Below the pieces are notes generated by a model. The model was not told the origin of the DNA. It did no database searches and saw nothing but the letters and a program-made list of their open reading frames with translations. 23,212 nt of DNA from DATMQA01 sp035566895 (GTDB lineage: Bacteria > Verrucomicrobiota > Verrucomicrobiia > Limisphaerales > UBA8199). The DNA is taken from assembly GCA_035566895.1 (NCBI GenBank), contig DATMQA010000161.1, positions 1 to 23,212 on the forward strand, written 5' to 3'. Position numbers and translations under genes: made by a program. Positions 8,216 through 18,100 of the stretch are shown in pieces. The stretch's first letter is position 1, and the number at the start of each line of letters is the position of its first letter.

Positions 8216-11161
8216 CTAGGGCACTTGGAGAATGTAAAAGCGCTGTTTGTCGGTGCCTTTGGCCGTGGTAACCGAGAAGTTGCCGTTGCTGGCGAACCTT
8301 CCGCCGGTGAGCACCGTCCAGTTGCTCAAGGGCAGCGCGGCGTTGGTGCTCGACAACACGCTATAGAGGGCATTAACCAGGCCGTTGGTTCCGCTCAGGG
8401 TGATGTTTGGACCGGAAACAAGCGCGGTGACAATGCGCGGGCGCGGCTGCGGCGCCAGTGAATCCGGGACGACCGAGGAGAGCCGGCCATCCGCCAGGAG
8501 AGACGCAGCGCCAGTGTTCGGATCGGGAGCGCCAGCAAGTTTGTAGGTAACGGCAGCCCCCTGGCCGCCCCCGCCCTGGTAATGATCGAATTCGATGTAA
8601 TACGGCGACCCGGCCGTCAGCGGAATGCTGCCATCACCGTTCAGCCCAGGCCAAGGCGACCAACTTCCAAAGATGGCGGCGGCAATGGCACTGGGACCAC
8701 CGTTGGTTTCGAATCCATCCGAACGCCATTCGCCCGTGCTACGGAAAGGGTATTCACCACTGCCGGTGCTGGCCAGGTTCCAGTCGGCAGGCCCATCGTT
8801 TCCGCACACCATCCATTGTTGGTTTTGGGCAATCTCATACACATTGGTCGGGCTGCTGTTGGTGCTCAGCCACAAAGCCCCTCCGTCATCGCTGGCGACA
8901 AAGAATACATAATTGCCCGTGACCGGCGGCGTAAACCAACCGTGAATGCGCTCGCCACCGTTGTTGGGCAAATCCGTGTTGTCGTTGAAAATCCTCAAGT
9001 ACTCAATTTTGTCCGGGGCGGGAAGTGAGGCCGTCGGGTACAACGTGCTCAGCGCTGCGATAGCGCTGGCGTAGTTTCCAAAGTACTCGTCAGCTTCCAG
9101 GAACCCGGTTGCCGTCACCAGGTGGCCGGCGGTCAGAATGGCCGTTGCGCTGGTAACCTGATTGAGGGCATTGCTGACGGTAACAAAGTAGCCATTGCCG
9201 GTATCGCTGTCCTGCACCGGCGGGGTCGAGTAAGCAGCATTGGTGGCATTGGCGATGAGGTTGGTTACTCCGGCGATGACGCTATGCCACTGATAGGCGG
9301 GTAGAGGGACTCCCAGGGCGCCGACCGTGAAGGTCGCCTGGATATTGGTTACGGCCCTTTGGTCGGCGGGCTCCCTGATGATGGTTACGGGAAAAGTGTC
9401 AACACTCGACCGGACAATCTGCAGGCCGCACACCCCGACCCCACTGCCACTGTTGGGGTTGAACAGGTTGTTGGCCGGGTCGTCAAAATTGACTGAAATG
9501 GTGATGGCGCCGGCCGTCGGGGGGATGCCGACCAAGTGCACAAAATTGCCCTGGTCGCGATTGACCAGCGCGCCGGCCGAGGCGGGGTCCTGGTTGAGCG
9601 AGGGGATGAAATCACTGGCTTGGTTGACGTTTTGAAGTTCGTCCCCGACATAGTTGGTCACCCCGGTGCCGGCATCGATATTCGGGAAATTGGCGTCGTC
9701 GTTAGCCAGCAAATAGACATAGACGTTGTAGGTCTGGCTGTTGTCCAGGTTGGAAAACACAAACACATCCAGTCCGCTGCCGAGTGTGTTGGGGAAGTTC
9801 GGCCAATTGGTCCCGTAGCCGGCTTTGACGAAACTGTTCAAGAGTTTGGTAATGGGCGCATTATCCGGAGCCGGTTGGTTGGCAGTCCAACCATCGCTGG
9901 TGCCTAAAACCGCCAATTGCACCGCGCTGCCAATCCCAAGTTTGTCTTCAAGACCGGGAAAGTTCTGGGGGACAGTCGAGTCCGCAGGCCGAACGTTTAC
10001 CAGCAACGGATTCCAATTCGTCGCCGGGAAGGCGCCGGTTTTGTCGGTCGGCAGCAACGGGAGGTCCGTGCTTTCTGCACCGTCCCCATAGGGCTGTAAC
10101 TGGACGCTGATGGCATCGGGCGAGCTGGCCACGACCGTCAGGTTGGCCGTGGTGCTGTTCGTAGCGCCGTAGGCGTTGGAAATGACTACCTGGTAACCGG
10201 CAATGTCCGAGGTTTGCGCGTGTGGCAAGCTCAGCGAGGCACTGGTGGCCCCTGCGATGGCATTGGTCGTTCCCCCGCTGATCTTGAACCACTGGTAACT
10301 GGGCGGCACCGCGCTGGGCGCAACTCCCACACCGAACGTCGTGGGGGCATTCGTGTAAACCGTGCGCGAAACCGGTTCGGCCGAGATGCGGGGTGGAAGT
10401 TGCGAGGTATTGGTCGTCAATCCAATCTCGAACGCCGCGTCATAGCTGTGGCTTGAGCCGAAGATAATCGGACCGCCAGTGGGCGGGAGCATCGCCAGTT
10501 CGCCGCCGGCGTATGGGTTGTTGGTGGCATGGCCCAGGCCGGCCCAACCGCTGCCGGAAGCATCCCGGCCGAAACCGTAAGCATAAATAGCATTGGCCAG
10601 CACCTCGAGGTTCAGATTAGTCCATTGTATCCAGTTGCCATCAGTAAAGGAGGAGGTGTTCGTGTAGCTCTTCAGCAACATCGCGCTACCACCGGAGACC
10701 GAGTAAATGAAAAGGTGGAAGAGTTGGGGATTATTATAACCACCGCCGTCGTCGATACCAGAAGAGTAGATAGAGACAGAAGTGAGCGTGTAGCCCGCCG
10801 GATGCGTGCCGGTGGTGAAAGTCTGGCCAGTGTATTCGCCGTTGTTGGCTCCGTTATCAAGGTAATAATTCAACCCGTCCGGGAACTTGACGTCCCCATT
10901 GGTGCTCGTCTGGGCGATGTCGTCGGATCCCGGAGTTGGGGCAGTGGGGCCGATATCGGTCATCGTGACCTGGGCGTGGGCGGTCAGGCACGCGCAAGCG
11001 ACCGCACCGGCCACTCGTGCCAGCAGTCCCTTGAGCCGGAGCAGGGACCGGTAGCTGAGACCGGTTTTGGGAGTAGCGAAATGCGGTTTGGTATGAATTG
11101 CGCATGAATTGTGGCTTAGCGCCAACGGTGGTGACTTCAGGACGAACGGGTTTGGTTTCAT
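8216..11161 (-). CDS. secreted Ig-like / PA14 multidomain protein
   Basis: 981-residue exported protein. The hydrophobic signal core is at about 42-60 with cleavage after AHA (63). The n-region of about 40 residues is unusually long, so translation may really begin downstream of ATG 11161, for example at TTG codon 13. Domains, approximate: beta-sandwich of the choice-of-anchor type 65-250; Ig-like domain 255-345 (PSYQWFKISGGTTNAI); unassigned beta-rich domain 350-588; second Ig-like domain 590-680 (PAYQWHSVIAGVTNLI); PA14-like domain about 690-880 (IHGWFTPPVTGNYVFFVASD, then YYIEFDHYQGGGGQGAAVTY); C-terminal module 900-981 ending QRFYILQVP. PA14 domains commonly bind carbohydrate. No active site is evident, so an adhesin or substrate-binding role beside the GH2 enzyme is the best inference. 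Confidence 0.85.
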   Translation of the reverse strand: MKPNPFVLKSPPLALSHNSCAIHTKPHFATPKTGLSYRSLLRLKGLLARVAGAVACACLTAHAQVTMTDIGPTAPTPGSDDIAQTSTNGDVKFPDGLNYYLDNGANNGEYTGQTFTTGTHPAGYTLTSVSIYSSGIDDGGGYNNPQLFHLFIYSVSGGSAMLLKSYTNTSSFTDGNWIQWTNLNLEVLANAIYAYGFGRDASGSGWAGLGHATNNPYAGGELAMLPPTGGPIIFGSSHSYDAAFEIGLTTNTSQLPPRISAEPVSRTVYTNAPTTFGVGVAPSAVPPSYQWFKISGGTTNAIAGATSASLSLPHAQTSDIAGYQVVISNAYGATNSTTANLTVVASSPDAISVQLQPYGDGAESTDLPLLPTDKTGAFPATNWNPLLVNVRPADSTVPQNFPGLEDKLGIGSAVQLAVLGTSDGWTANQPAPDNAPITKLLNSFVKAGYGTNWPNFPNTLGSGLDVFVFSNLDNSQTYNVYVYLLANDDANFPNIDAGTGVTNYVGDELQNVNQASDFIPSLNQDPASAGALVNRDQGNFVHLVGIPPTAGAITISVNFDDPANNLFNPNSGSGVGVCGLQIVRSSVDTFPVTIIREPADQRAVTNIQATFTVGALGVPLPAYQWHSVIAGVTNLIANATNAAYSTPPVQDSDTGNGYFVTVSNALNQVTSATAILTAGHLVTATGFLEADEYFGNYASAIAALSTLYPTASLPAPDKIEYLRIFNDNTDLPNNGGERIHGWFTPPVTGNYVFFVASDDGGALWLSTNSSPTNVYEIAQNQQWMVCGNDGPADWNLASTGSGEYPFRSTGEWRSDGFETNGGPSAIAAAIFGSWSPWPGLNGDGSIPLTAGSPYYIEFDHYQGGGGQGAAVTYKLAGAPDPNTGAASLLADGRLSSVVPDSLAPQPRPRIVTALVSGPNITLSGTNGLVNALYSVLSSTNAALPLSNWTVLTGGRFASNGNFSVTTAKGTDKQRFYILQVP

Positions 11162-11208
11162 TTTTTCGGATGGGTTTGTGGGTTTTGGGTAGGGACTTTC
11201 GGGAAAAT

Positions 11209-11373
11209 CTATTCGGCATCATTCGTGGCAGGGGAGGGGATGGTCTTGAATTTGAAACTCGGCGTCGCCTGCTCATTTCCGTTGTGCTCGACGGTGACTT
11301 TAATTTCGGCGCGCGCGGCCAGCCCCGCCAACAAAACCAGGACGGCTCCTCCGATAATCGTGTAATTTCTCAT
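11209..11373 (-). pseudogene. truncated N-terminus of a secreted protein (54 residues)
   Basis: ATG 11373 starts a clean signal peptide (MRNYTIIGGAVLVLLAGLAA, cut after ARA at 22). The mature start EIKVTVEHNGNEQATPSFKF runs to a TAG at 11209. From family memory, this opening resembles longer Verrucomicrobia exported proteins that continue into a discoidin-like domain. No such continuation is present: 47 bp later the next gene begins. It is therefore probably a beheaded gene remnant, although expression as a 32-residue mature peptide cannot be excluded. No Shine-Dalgarno sequence is visible. Confidence 0.5.
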
Positions 11374-11410
11374 AGTGATTATCAGCGATTCTACGCTCTG
11401 GATGGGGTGT

Positions 11411-11436
11411 GCCTAGCCCTCCAAATGGAGTGTTTT
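11411..11436. repeat. palindromic repeat copy 1 (CCCTCCAAATGGAG)
   Basis: The 16-nt core AGCCCTCCAAATGGAG (11415-11430) is identical to the copy at 14519-14534, and the flanks also match partly (GCC before, GTT after). It forms a short hairpin around AAAT. It lies about 100 bp downstream of the GH2 stop, in the 162-bp gap before the truncated secreted ORF. It is probably a small dispersed REP-like element. Confidence 0.6.
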
Positions 11437-11535
11437 GCCAGGGGCGACACCGGCAGGCCCTTTCGGGCTTCGGGAGGACAAGCGCTAAATGTGCGTCGGG
11501 GCGTGCGGACTCCCAACGCTTCGCGGTGTAAGCTT

Positions 11536-14448
11536 CTAAGGCACTGACGGAGCGCCGGAGCGGGACGGCTTGGTTTGGATAACCACGGTAGAGGCGCTCA
11601 GTCCTTCGGCGCGCGCGGTTATCCGGACTTGGCCGGGTTGAGTGTCAGACTGGACAATAATTTGGGCCAGGCCATTGAAGAGCCGGCGCTGCCAGTCGGC
11701 GGAGGCGCTCGGTCGCTCCAGCTCCAGGGTGACGCCTTTGTTGATGCCGCCGGGGCCTTCCTGGTTCTTCACTATCACGGCTACCGTGTTGTCGCCGGGG
11801 TGCAGGAAGTTGAGGACGGCGAATTCCGGGTCAGCGGACCAGTTGTGGGCTTCGCCGGCAAACTGGCCGTTGACATAGAGCCAGCCGTCATCGTCGATCA
11901 TCCCGAAATGAAGCCGCGCTTGCGCGACCGCAAGGTCCCCTGCCGAAACCAGCAGGTGGGCACGGAACACGGCCATTTCACCGGGGTGCAGCGGACCTTC
12001 CTGAGTGCTGGGATTAGCCTTTTCCCAGTGGCTGTCGTCCCAACCGACGGCGATTTCGGGACAGTCCACAGGAGGCGGTCTCTGTCCATTGGCTGCTCCA
12101 GGGTCGCGCAACTGCGGCAGCTTCTCGATTCGCCAATCGCTCACAGCCAGGGTGCGGATCACGCGCTGGTCGAAATAAACATCGGCTTCGTGTGAGGCGG
12201 GGTCACCGTTGCCGACGCCGAGAATTCTGCCGGGCCCGCTGAGGGTAAAGTGAATCAAGTTGTCGGCAACCGGGTTAAGGCGGCCCTGCGCGTCGGCAGC
12301 AGCGACGGTGATAAAGCTGAGGTCCTGGCCGTCGGCGTGAATCGTGGCGGGGTCTGGCATGAGCTTAATGGCGAAGGGCACCCCGGCAGTCTCGATTCGT
12401 TCTTCGGCGACAACTCGGCCGGCTCGATAGCCTTTCACGGCGAGCGTGCCGGGTGCGTATTTGACCTTCCATTCGAGATGGGAGTTTTTCGGCATGACCT
12501 TCCTGCCGAGGCCTTGGCCATTCAGGAAAAGCTCAATCTTATCGCAATTGCTGAAGGCGCGCACGTCAATGTCCTGTCCTTCCTTTCCCGTCCAGGTCCA
12601 ATGCGGCAACAGATGCAAAGCGGTTTTGTCGCTCCAGCACGATTGAAGGTAATAAAAGACATCTTTAGGAAAACCACAGGTATCCAGAATTCCAAAGTCC
12701 GAACTGATATTGGGCCAGCCGAACGGTGATGGTTCGCCGCGGTAATCAAATCCCGTCCAAAAAAACATTCCGGCAATCCACGGGCGCGCGGCATAGTATT
12801 TTATGGATGTCTCGGCCGTATGACGACAGTCAGGTTTTTGAATATCATCAGCTGAAAGGTAGGTCTTGGTGTTCTCGTAAACGCCGCGAGTATACTGCGC
12901 CATGCCTTCTTCGGTGCCAATGGATGGTTTGTCAGGATTGTTTTTGTGGAAAGCGTCGGTGTCGCCCTGATCAAAATAGTTAAAACCCTGCACATCAATG
13001 CCGGCGGAAATGCCATAAGGTTTACCAGTCGGCCAGTTGTATATTGCGGCAGTGCAAAGTCGCGTCGGATCCAGCTTGTGGACGAGCTTTCTCATGGTGA
13101 TGGTGATCGCCTCATCCGCATCTGACAGTTGAAGCGGCTCCTCATTGGCAAGCGACCAGATGAACACGGAGGCGTGGTTGCGGTCGCGGCAAACCTGTTG
13201 TTTGAGATTGGCGAGACTTCGCGGATCGCTGGCGAAATTCCGGGTTTCATCCATGACCAACAGGCCGAGATGATCGCAGGCCTCCAACAATTCCGCAGTG
13301 GGTTCATTGTGTGAGGTGCGGATGGCGTTGCAACCCATCTTCTTCAACTGCTGGACGCGAAAATAATTGAGCGCATCCGGCAAGGCGGTTCCAACGCCCG
13401 CGTGATCCTGGTGATTGCACGTGCCCTTGATTTCGTAATGCCTGCCGTTTAACAAAAATCCTTTCTCCGGGTCGAAGGCAATTGTGCGGATGCCGAACTC
13501 CGTTTCCTCGCGGTCCACGACCTGCCCGCCGCTCTCAACCGTCGTCACCAGTTTGTAAAGTTCCGGCGCTTCCGGCGACCACAGGACGGGCGTCGCCACC
13601 TTCGCCGTTCCCTCAACTCGCGTTTTGCCGCCCGAGTCCATCCTTGCCGTGGCGTCCGCCGCGGCAACGGTTTCGCCGCCGCGACCAAGAATCCGCCAAT
13701 TCACTTTGGCCGCGGCGGAGTTTGTCTCCCGGTTGCTCAACCAGGTTTGCAAATGAATCGTCGCCGGTCCTTGCAGGGCATGGTTCGGAAACGCGCTGTA
13801 AACAAAAATTCCATCCGGTGAGATCGCCAGCGGCGCGGTCTTCACGAGCCAGACGTGACGATAAATCCCCGCGCCTTCATAAAACCAGCCTTCAAATTCC
13901 GAGGCGTCCACGCGCACGGCAACGACGTTTTTGCCGCCGTAATTGGCGGTATCCGTGATGTCACAGCGAAAACTGTTGTAGCCGCTTTCGTGATGAATCA
14001 GCTTGTAGCCGTTCAGAAAAACCCGGCAGTTTCGATACACACCGTCAAATTCCAGCCACAGCCGTTTTCCTTTTTCGGCTTTGGACAAAGCGAATGATCG
14101 GCGATACCAGCCGATGCTGTTGGTCGGGAAACTATGACCGAGCGGTTTGTAACCGTGACTGGCATCCGCATTCGGATCAAAAGGCAATTCCACCGCCCAA
14201 TCGTGCGGCAAATTCACCGTGCGCCAATGCGATTCGTTGAATTTCAATCCTGCCGGTCCCTCGTTGACCCCGGCATTGATGATGTTCTCCTCAAAACCCG
14301 GATCACCCAGGTGAAATTTCCAATTGAAATCGAGCAACAACCGTGCGCGAGGCAGGTCAGCGGCCGACACAATCGCCGCCAGGCTGAGGAACACGGCGAG
14401 CGAGGCGGCGCGCCAGAGGACTTGTGGTTTGTGGACTGTTACATTCAT
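11536..14448 (-). CDS. GH2 beta-galactosidase-like glycoside hydrolase
   Basis: Secreted 970-residue enzyme expected to remove terminal beta-linked sugars from glycans. ATG 14448 is chosen over the in-frame TTG 14478 because it gives a normal signal peptide ending VSA|AD near residue 29. Order: sugar-binding jelly roll about 35-205 (NLPHDW, FEGWFYEGAGIYRHVW); Ig-like domain 210-325; TIM barrel 330-600 with IRTSHNEP (386-393), acid/base Glu436 in WSLANEE and nucleophile Glu513 in SIGTEEG followed by TRGVY; DUF4982-like domain about 610-685 (ELFLNGQGLGRK); C-terminal Ig-like domain from 690. That last domain is interrupted at about 760-915 by a second galactose-binding-like jelly roll (DDDGWLYVNGQFAGEAHNW) and resumes at RRLFNGLAQIIVQS. 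Beta-galactosidase is the family default; beta-glucuronidase or other GH2 activities are possible. It lies directly downstream of a two-component system. Confidence 0.9.
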   Translation of the reverse strand: MNVTVHKPQVLWRAASLAVFLSLAAIVSAADLPRARLLLDFNWKFHLGDPGFEENIINAGVNEGPAGLKFNESHWRTVNLPHDWAVELPFDPNADASHGYKPLGHSFPTNSIGWYRRSFALSKAEKGKRLWLEFDGVYRNCRVFLNGYKLIHHESGYNSFRCDITDTANYGGKNVVAVRVDASEFEGWFYEGAGIYRHVWLVKTAPLAISPDGIFVYSAFPNHALQGPATIHLQTWLSNRETNSAAAKVNWRILGRGGETVAAADATARMDSGGKTRVEGTAKVATPVLWSPEAPELYKLVTTVESGGQVVDREETEFGIRTIAFDPEKGFLLNGRHYEIKGTCNHQDHAGVGTALPDALNYFRVQQLKKMGCNAIRTSHNEPTAELLEACDHLGLLVMDETRNFASDPRSLANLKQQVCRDRNHASVFIWSLANEEPLQLSDADEAITITMRKLVHKLDPTRLCTAAIYNWPTGKPYGISAGIDVQGFNYFDQGDTDAFHKNNPDKPSIGTEEGMAQYTRGVYENTKTYLSADDIQKPDCRHTAETSIKYYAARPWIAGMFFWTGFDYRGEPSPFGWPNISSDFGILDTCGFPKDVFYYLQSCWSDKTALHLLPHWTWTGKEGQDIDVRAFSNCDKIELFLNGQGLGRKVMPKNSHLEWKVKYAPGTLAVKGYRAGRVVAEERIETAGVPFAIKLMPDPATIHADGQDLSFITVAAADAQGRLNPVADNLIHFTLSGPGRILGVGNGDPASHEADVYFDQRVIRTLAVSDWRIEKLPQLRDPGAANGQRPPPVDCPEIAVGWDDSHWEKANPSTQEGPLHPGEMAVFRAHLLVSAGDLAVAQARLHFGMIDDDGWLYVNGQFAGEAHNWSADPEFAVLNFLHPGDNTVAVIVKNQEGPGGINKGVTLELERPSASADWQRRLFNGLAQIIVQSDTQPGQVRITARAEGLSASTVVIQTKPSRSGAPSVP

Positions 14449-14514
14449 GTCGCGATTGGCCAATTGTTTCTCACCCAAGTGAGCATGACCTAATTTACCG
14501 GACGCACCGAGCCT

Positions 14515-14540
14515 GCCCAGCCCTCCAAATGGAGGGTTAG
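14515..14540. repeat. palindromic repeat copy 2 (CCCTCCAAATGGAGGG)
   Basis: The core AGCCCTCCAAATGGAG is shared exactly with copy 1. Here the palindrome is complete: CCCTCC, loop AAAT, GGAGGG, extended by a weak outer stem (CC-A-G with TT-GG). It begins right after the response regulator stop codon (14542, minus strand), so it could act as the end-of-transcript hairpin of the kinase-regulator pair. No U-run follows. Confidence 0.6.
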
Positions 14541-14541
14541 G

Positions 14542-15168
14542 TCACATCCGCGGCCGGAATTTGAGGGCGGCGTCGGTGCGGGAATGGACGTGGAGTTTCT
14601 TGTAAATATGACGGAGATGCCAGCGGAGGGTTTCGATCGAGAGGCTGAGGCGGGCGGCGATTTCTTTGTTCGAAAAGCCCTGGACGATTAGTTCGAGGAT
14701 TTCGGACTCGCGGGCCGAGAGGTTTTCGACCTCGGCGCTGGCGGCAGCCTGGTTTCGAAAATAAGAGAAGACCTTAAGCGCAACGGGGGCGCTCATGGGT
14801 GCGCCCCCCTCCTGTACTTCCCGCACCGCGCTGAACACCTGCTCGGGCGTCGAGCGCTTCAATAGATAGCCGCTGGCGCCCGCACGGATGGCGCTGAAGA
14901 CCCGGTCCGGGTCCTCATAAACGGTCAGCATGATCACCTGCGCCGCCGGGAGCAACTCCTTCAAGCGCCCTACGCATTCGATGCCGGACATTCCGGGCAG
15001 TTGAATGTCCATCAGCACAATGTCGGGCTCCTGCGGCGGCAGGAGGCGCAAGGCCTCCTCTGCCGTTTCACATGCGCAGATGCATTTGTAGCTGGGCCAA
15101 AGATCAATGATACGCTGCAGCCCTTCGCGGGTGGTGCGGTTGTCTTCAACCAGGGCGATTTTCGTCAT
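14542..15168 (-). CDS. NarL/FixJ-family response regulator
   Basis: 208-residue DNA-binding response regulator. The receiver domain 1-120 has the acidic pair (Glu8, Asp9), the phosphorylated Asp54 in LMDIQLPG, Thr82 and Lys104 in YLLKR. A LuxR-type helix-turn-helix at about 145-202 follows (LSARESEILELIVQGFSNKE, then IAARLSLSIETLRWHLRHIY). The recognition helix sequence ETLRWHLRHIYKKL is close to NarL/DegU relatives. Its gene starts 31 bp after the stop of the histidine kinase, so the two are almost surely co-transcribed partners. The GH2 gene immediately downstream is the natural candidate target. Confidence 0.93.
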   Translation of the reverse strand: MTKIALVEDNRTTREGLQRIIDLWPSYKCICACETAEEALRLLPPQEPDIVLMDIQLPGMSGIECVGRLKELLPAAQVIMLTVYEDPDRVFSAIRAGASGYLLKRSTPEQVFSAVREVQEGGAPMSAPVALKVFSYFRNQAAASAEVENLSARESEILELIVQGFSNKEIAARLSLSIETLRWHLRHIYKKLHVHSRTDAALKFRPRM

Positions 15169-15199
15169 GAACTGAGTGGTTACAACGTTTACAGGGATT

Positions 15200-18100
15200 T
15201 CAGAGTTCGGTGGCCTGTGCTATTGGCGTTCGCACTGGCAGGGAGAACACAATTGTCGTGCCCTGACCCGGTTGACTGAAAACCTTGCATTCCCCGCCGA
15301 GCTGCTGAAGCCGCTGGCGCATACCGATCAAGCCGTCACTGCCGGGATTGGCGTCGGCCGCCGGCAGGCCCCGACCATTGTCGCGCACCGAAATCGCCAA
15401 TTCGTCCCCGATGAGCTCGATTTTTAATTCGACCTCGGTTGCACCTGCATGGCGCACCACGTTGTTGAGCGCCTCTTTCAAAGCGAGAAATACGCCATGG
15501 CGGACTTTTGCATCCAGGGAGTGTTCCGGAAAAGACTCCGCGATGCGCAAGCGGCAGGCAATTCCGGACAATTTGAGGAATCGGTCAGCGAAAAAGCAAT
15601 AGTAGGTGACCACCGAGCCCAGTGAATCGTAGTGCGGATTGATGGCCCATACAATCTCATCCAGGTTGGAGACCAGCGCCCGGGCCGAGGTTGTAAGCTG
15701 CTCCAGGTAAGTCGTTTTCTCGGTCTGCGGCACTTCAGGGTTTTTGGCCAATTCGCCCAGGATCCCTACCTCGGTCAAGCCGGCGCCCAACTCATCGTGC
15801 AGGTCGCGCGCTACCCGCGTCCGCTCCTGTTCCAGCACACGGTTTTGCTCGACGATTTGGCGCGCTCTGATTTCGTCCGCCAGTTGGGCCGTCCGTTGTT
15901 CAACTTTCTGCCGCAAAAGTGTAATCCAGATGAACGCCAGACCAAGTGTCCCCGCCAGCACCGAGGCCAGCGTCAGCGCATGTCGCACCGTCCACCACGG
16001 CGGCTTCTGCAAGATCGTGATGTCGCCCGCATCCCCCAGCAGCAACTCGAAAGGGGCGAGACCCGCCCGAGCACCCTGTTCGCTTGCGCTGGCATAGACC
16101 CCAGTCACTCGCAACCGGGTGCCGAGTGCCAGCATGGGCCATCGATGGGAGCCGGCCTTCAGCAGCGCGGCGAAACGATGCAGACCGGCTTGCAGTTCCA
16201 TGACCCGCTCATCCCGGTGGATCGTTTCACTCGCCAAAGTGGCCTCGACCTGCACCAACGTGGCGTCTCGGTTCTGGTCTAGTAATCCTTCGGCCGGAAC
16301 GGGAACGGGTTGGGGCCAGCCGGTGTGCCCGGTCTTTCGCATCTGCGCCGCTTGCAAGACTGGCGAGGGTCCTCCGAGCCGGGGAAAACCTACTGCTTCG
16401 ATCAGGTCGCCCGCGTGAATCTCTGGCGCGGCAGCCGCCAGCACCCGTAAACCCGTTCGGTCATCCAGCACAAAATACTCGCCGGACCGGACGTGGATGA
16501 TTTGCCCTGCGACTTTGGTCCGTTGCAAGGCGCTGGCTCGCGCATCAAACCAAAGCAGATCCGCGGTCTTGCGCCTGGGCAGCTCGAATGGCTCTGCCGG
16601 TGGCTGTTCTTCAACCTCCACGACGGCGGGCCACAGAAAACATTCTCCGCCGATAACTTGCCGCGTTTGGGCATTCCATTGCGAGGTGAAACAGCCGCGT
16701 AGCCGCAGGATGCTGCCCGCCAGGGCGTCCGAACCGGCGGCCGGCAGCGGCCGCTCGGAATCTCCATCGATAGTCACCGTGCCGTCGGCGGTCAGCAGTC
16801 TCCACTGCGATTCGGAGACTCCGATGAGCACCCCATGCAATTCGACGTACTCGGCGTCCAAACTGCCGTTCATCAATTGGTCCCAAGCAGGCCGAATCGG
16901 CTCGGGCATCGCCGCGCGTCCCAAAAAGACTCCGTTAGTCCCAAAAAGGACTGGTGAAAAATCGCCCGGGTCCGTGGTCCCCTCGATCTCCCAAAGGTCT
17001 CCCACCTGCGGCTGGCCGGGCGAATTGTTGCCGTTGAAATGGATGAAAAGGCCCCCTGAGGCATCCTGCAATACCAGCGAAGTTAATTCGGCGGCGATCA
17101 CCACACCCGTTAGTCTCACCGGTAGGCGCAACTTGGCCTCTTCTGCGGTCAATCGCCGCACTTGCGCGGCCGTGGTCAGCACTTCGTTGGTAAAAATGCG
17201 GTGCGTCCCAGCCTCGGCCGATGCCACAAGCCAAATCTGGTTTGCACTCGGGACGGTGAGCCATAACGATTTTCTGTCCGACAGTTCGGGCGACCGCTCG
17301 CAAATCCCCTCCACCTGCAACCGGTGGTGCAGCAGATTCGTTCCAGACAAACCGCTCCCGTCAATCACAGTCACCGGCACTCGATTGCCAGCTTCTACCA
17401 GCGTCAGTTCCAAGCTGCTGCCCGCAAGCCCGGCAAAGGTAGCTTCCCCCTCCCACTTTACCCAGCGTGGCGCTAAGCGATCCTCGCTCGTCGGGTCCAG
17501 CCGCGGCGCGGGCGCCGGCTCGCCAGGCCGACTCACCAGGCAACTCACCACCTCCTTCCCCAACTCGAGCCGTGCGCCATCGTCGGACTCCAGGTAAAAG
17601 GAATAAGTACCGGCCGTCCGCAATTCCAAATAGCCGCCAAACCGCAGCGCTGTATTGGTCGCCCGAGCGCTGTAGAACAAATCAATGTTTGTCGCTATCC
17701 CTTGTGCCACCGGATGCTCCTTTTCGAAATCGGGAAGCTTGAGCCAGTCAAGCCCGTTGTAAGCCGTAAATTCCAGACCTGGTTTGAGGGCCGCCGACCC
17801 GGTTCCGCCCCGCTCGGTATGCCACAGCCTCGCTCCTGGAATTCGCTGACGCGGCACACCGGGACCTTCGTACTCGACCTTCAACGTGGACTGGCCCGGA
17901 CCATTGAACCACCCTGATTGAATGGGCTGGAAGCCCGCCTCCAACCAAACACGACCAGATTTGGCGCTGGGGGGGTGAAGTCCGTCGTTGGCTATCGTCA
18001 ACGGCGGGCCAATCCGGAGACCGAACCGGGTGCGGGCCAGCGAGCAATTGTGCGCAGCTACAACGACCTGGCTTCCGGGAGTAATGGCAGCCGGCAGATG

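Noticed and set aside
12250..12729. 159-residue plus-strand ORF inside the GH2 region
   Set aside because: Shadow frame of the GH2 gene; no recognisable protein features.
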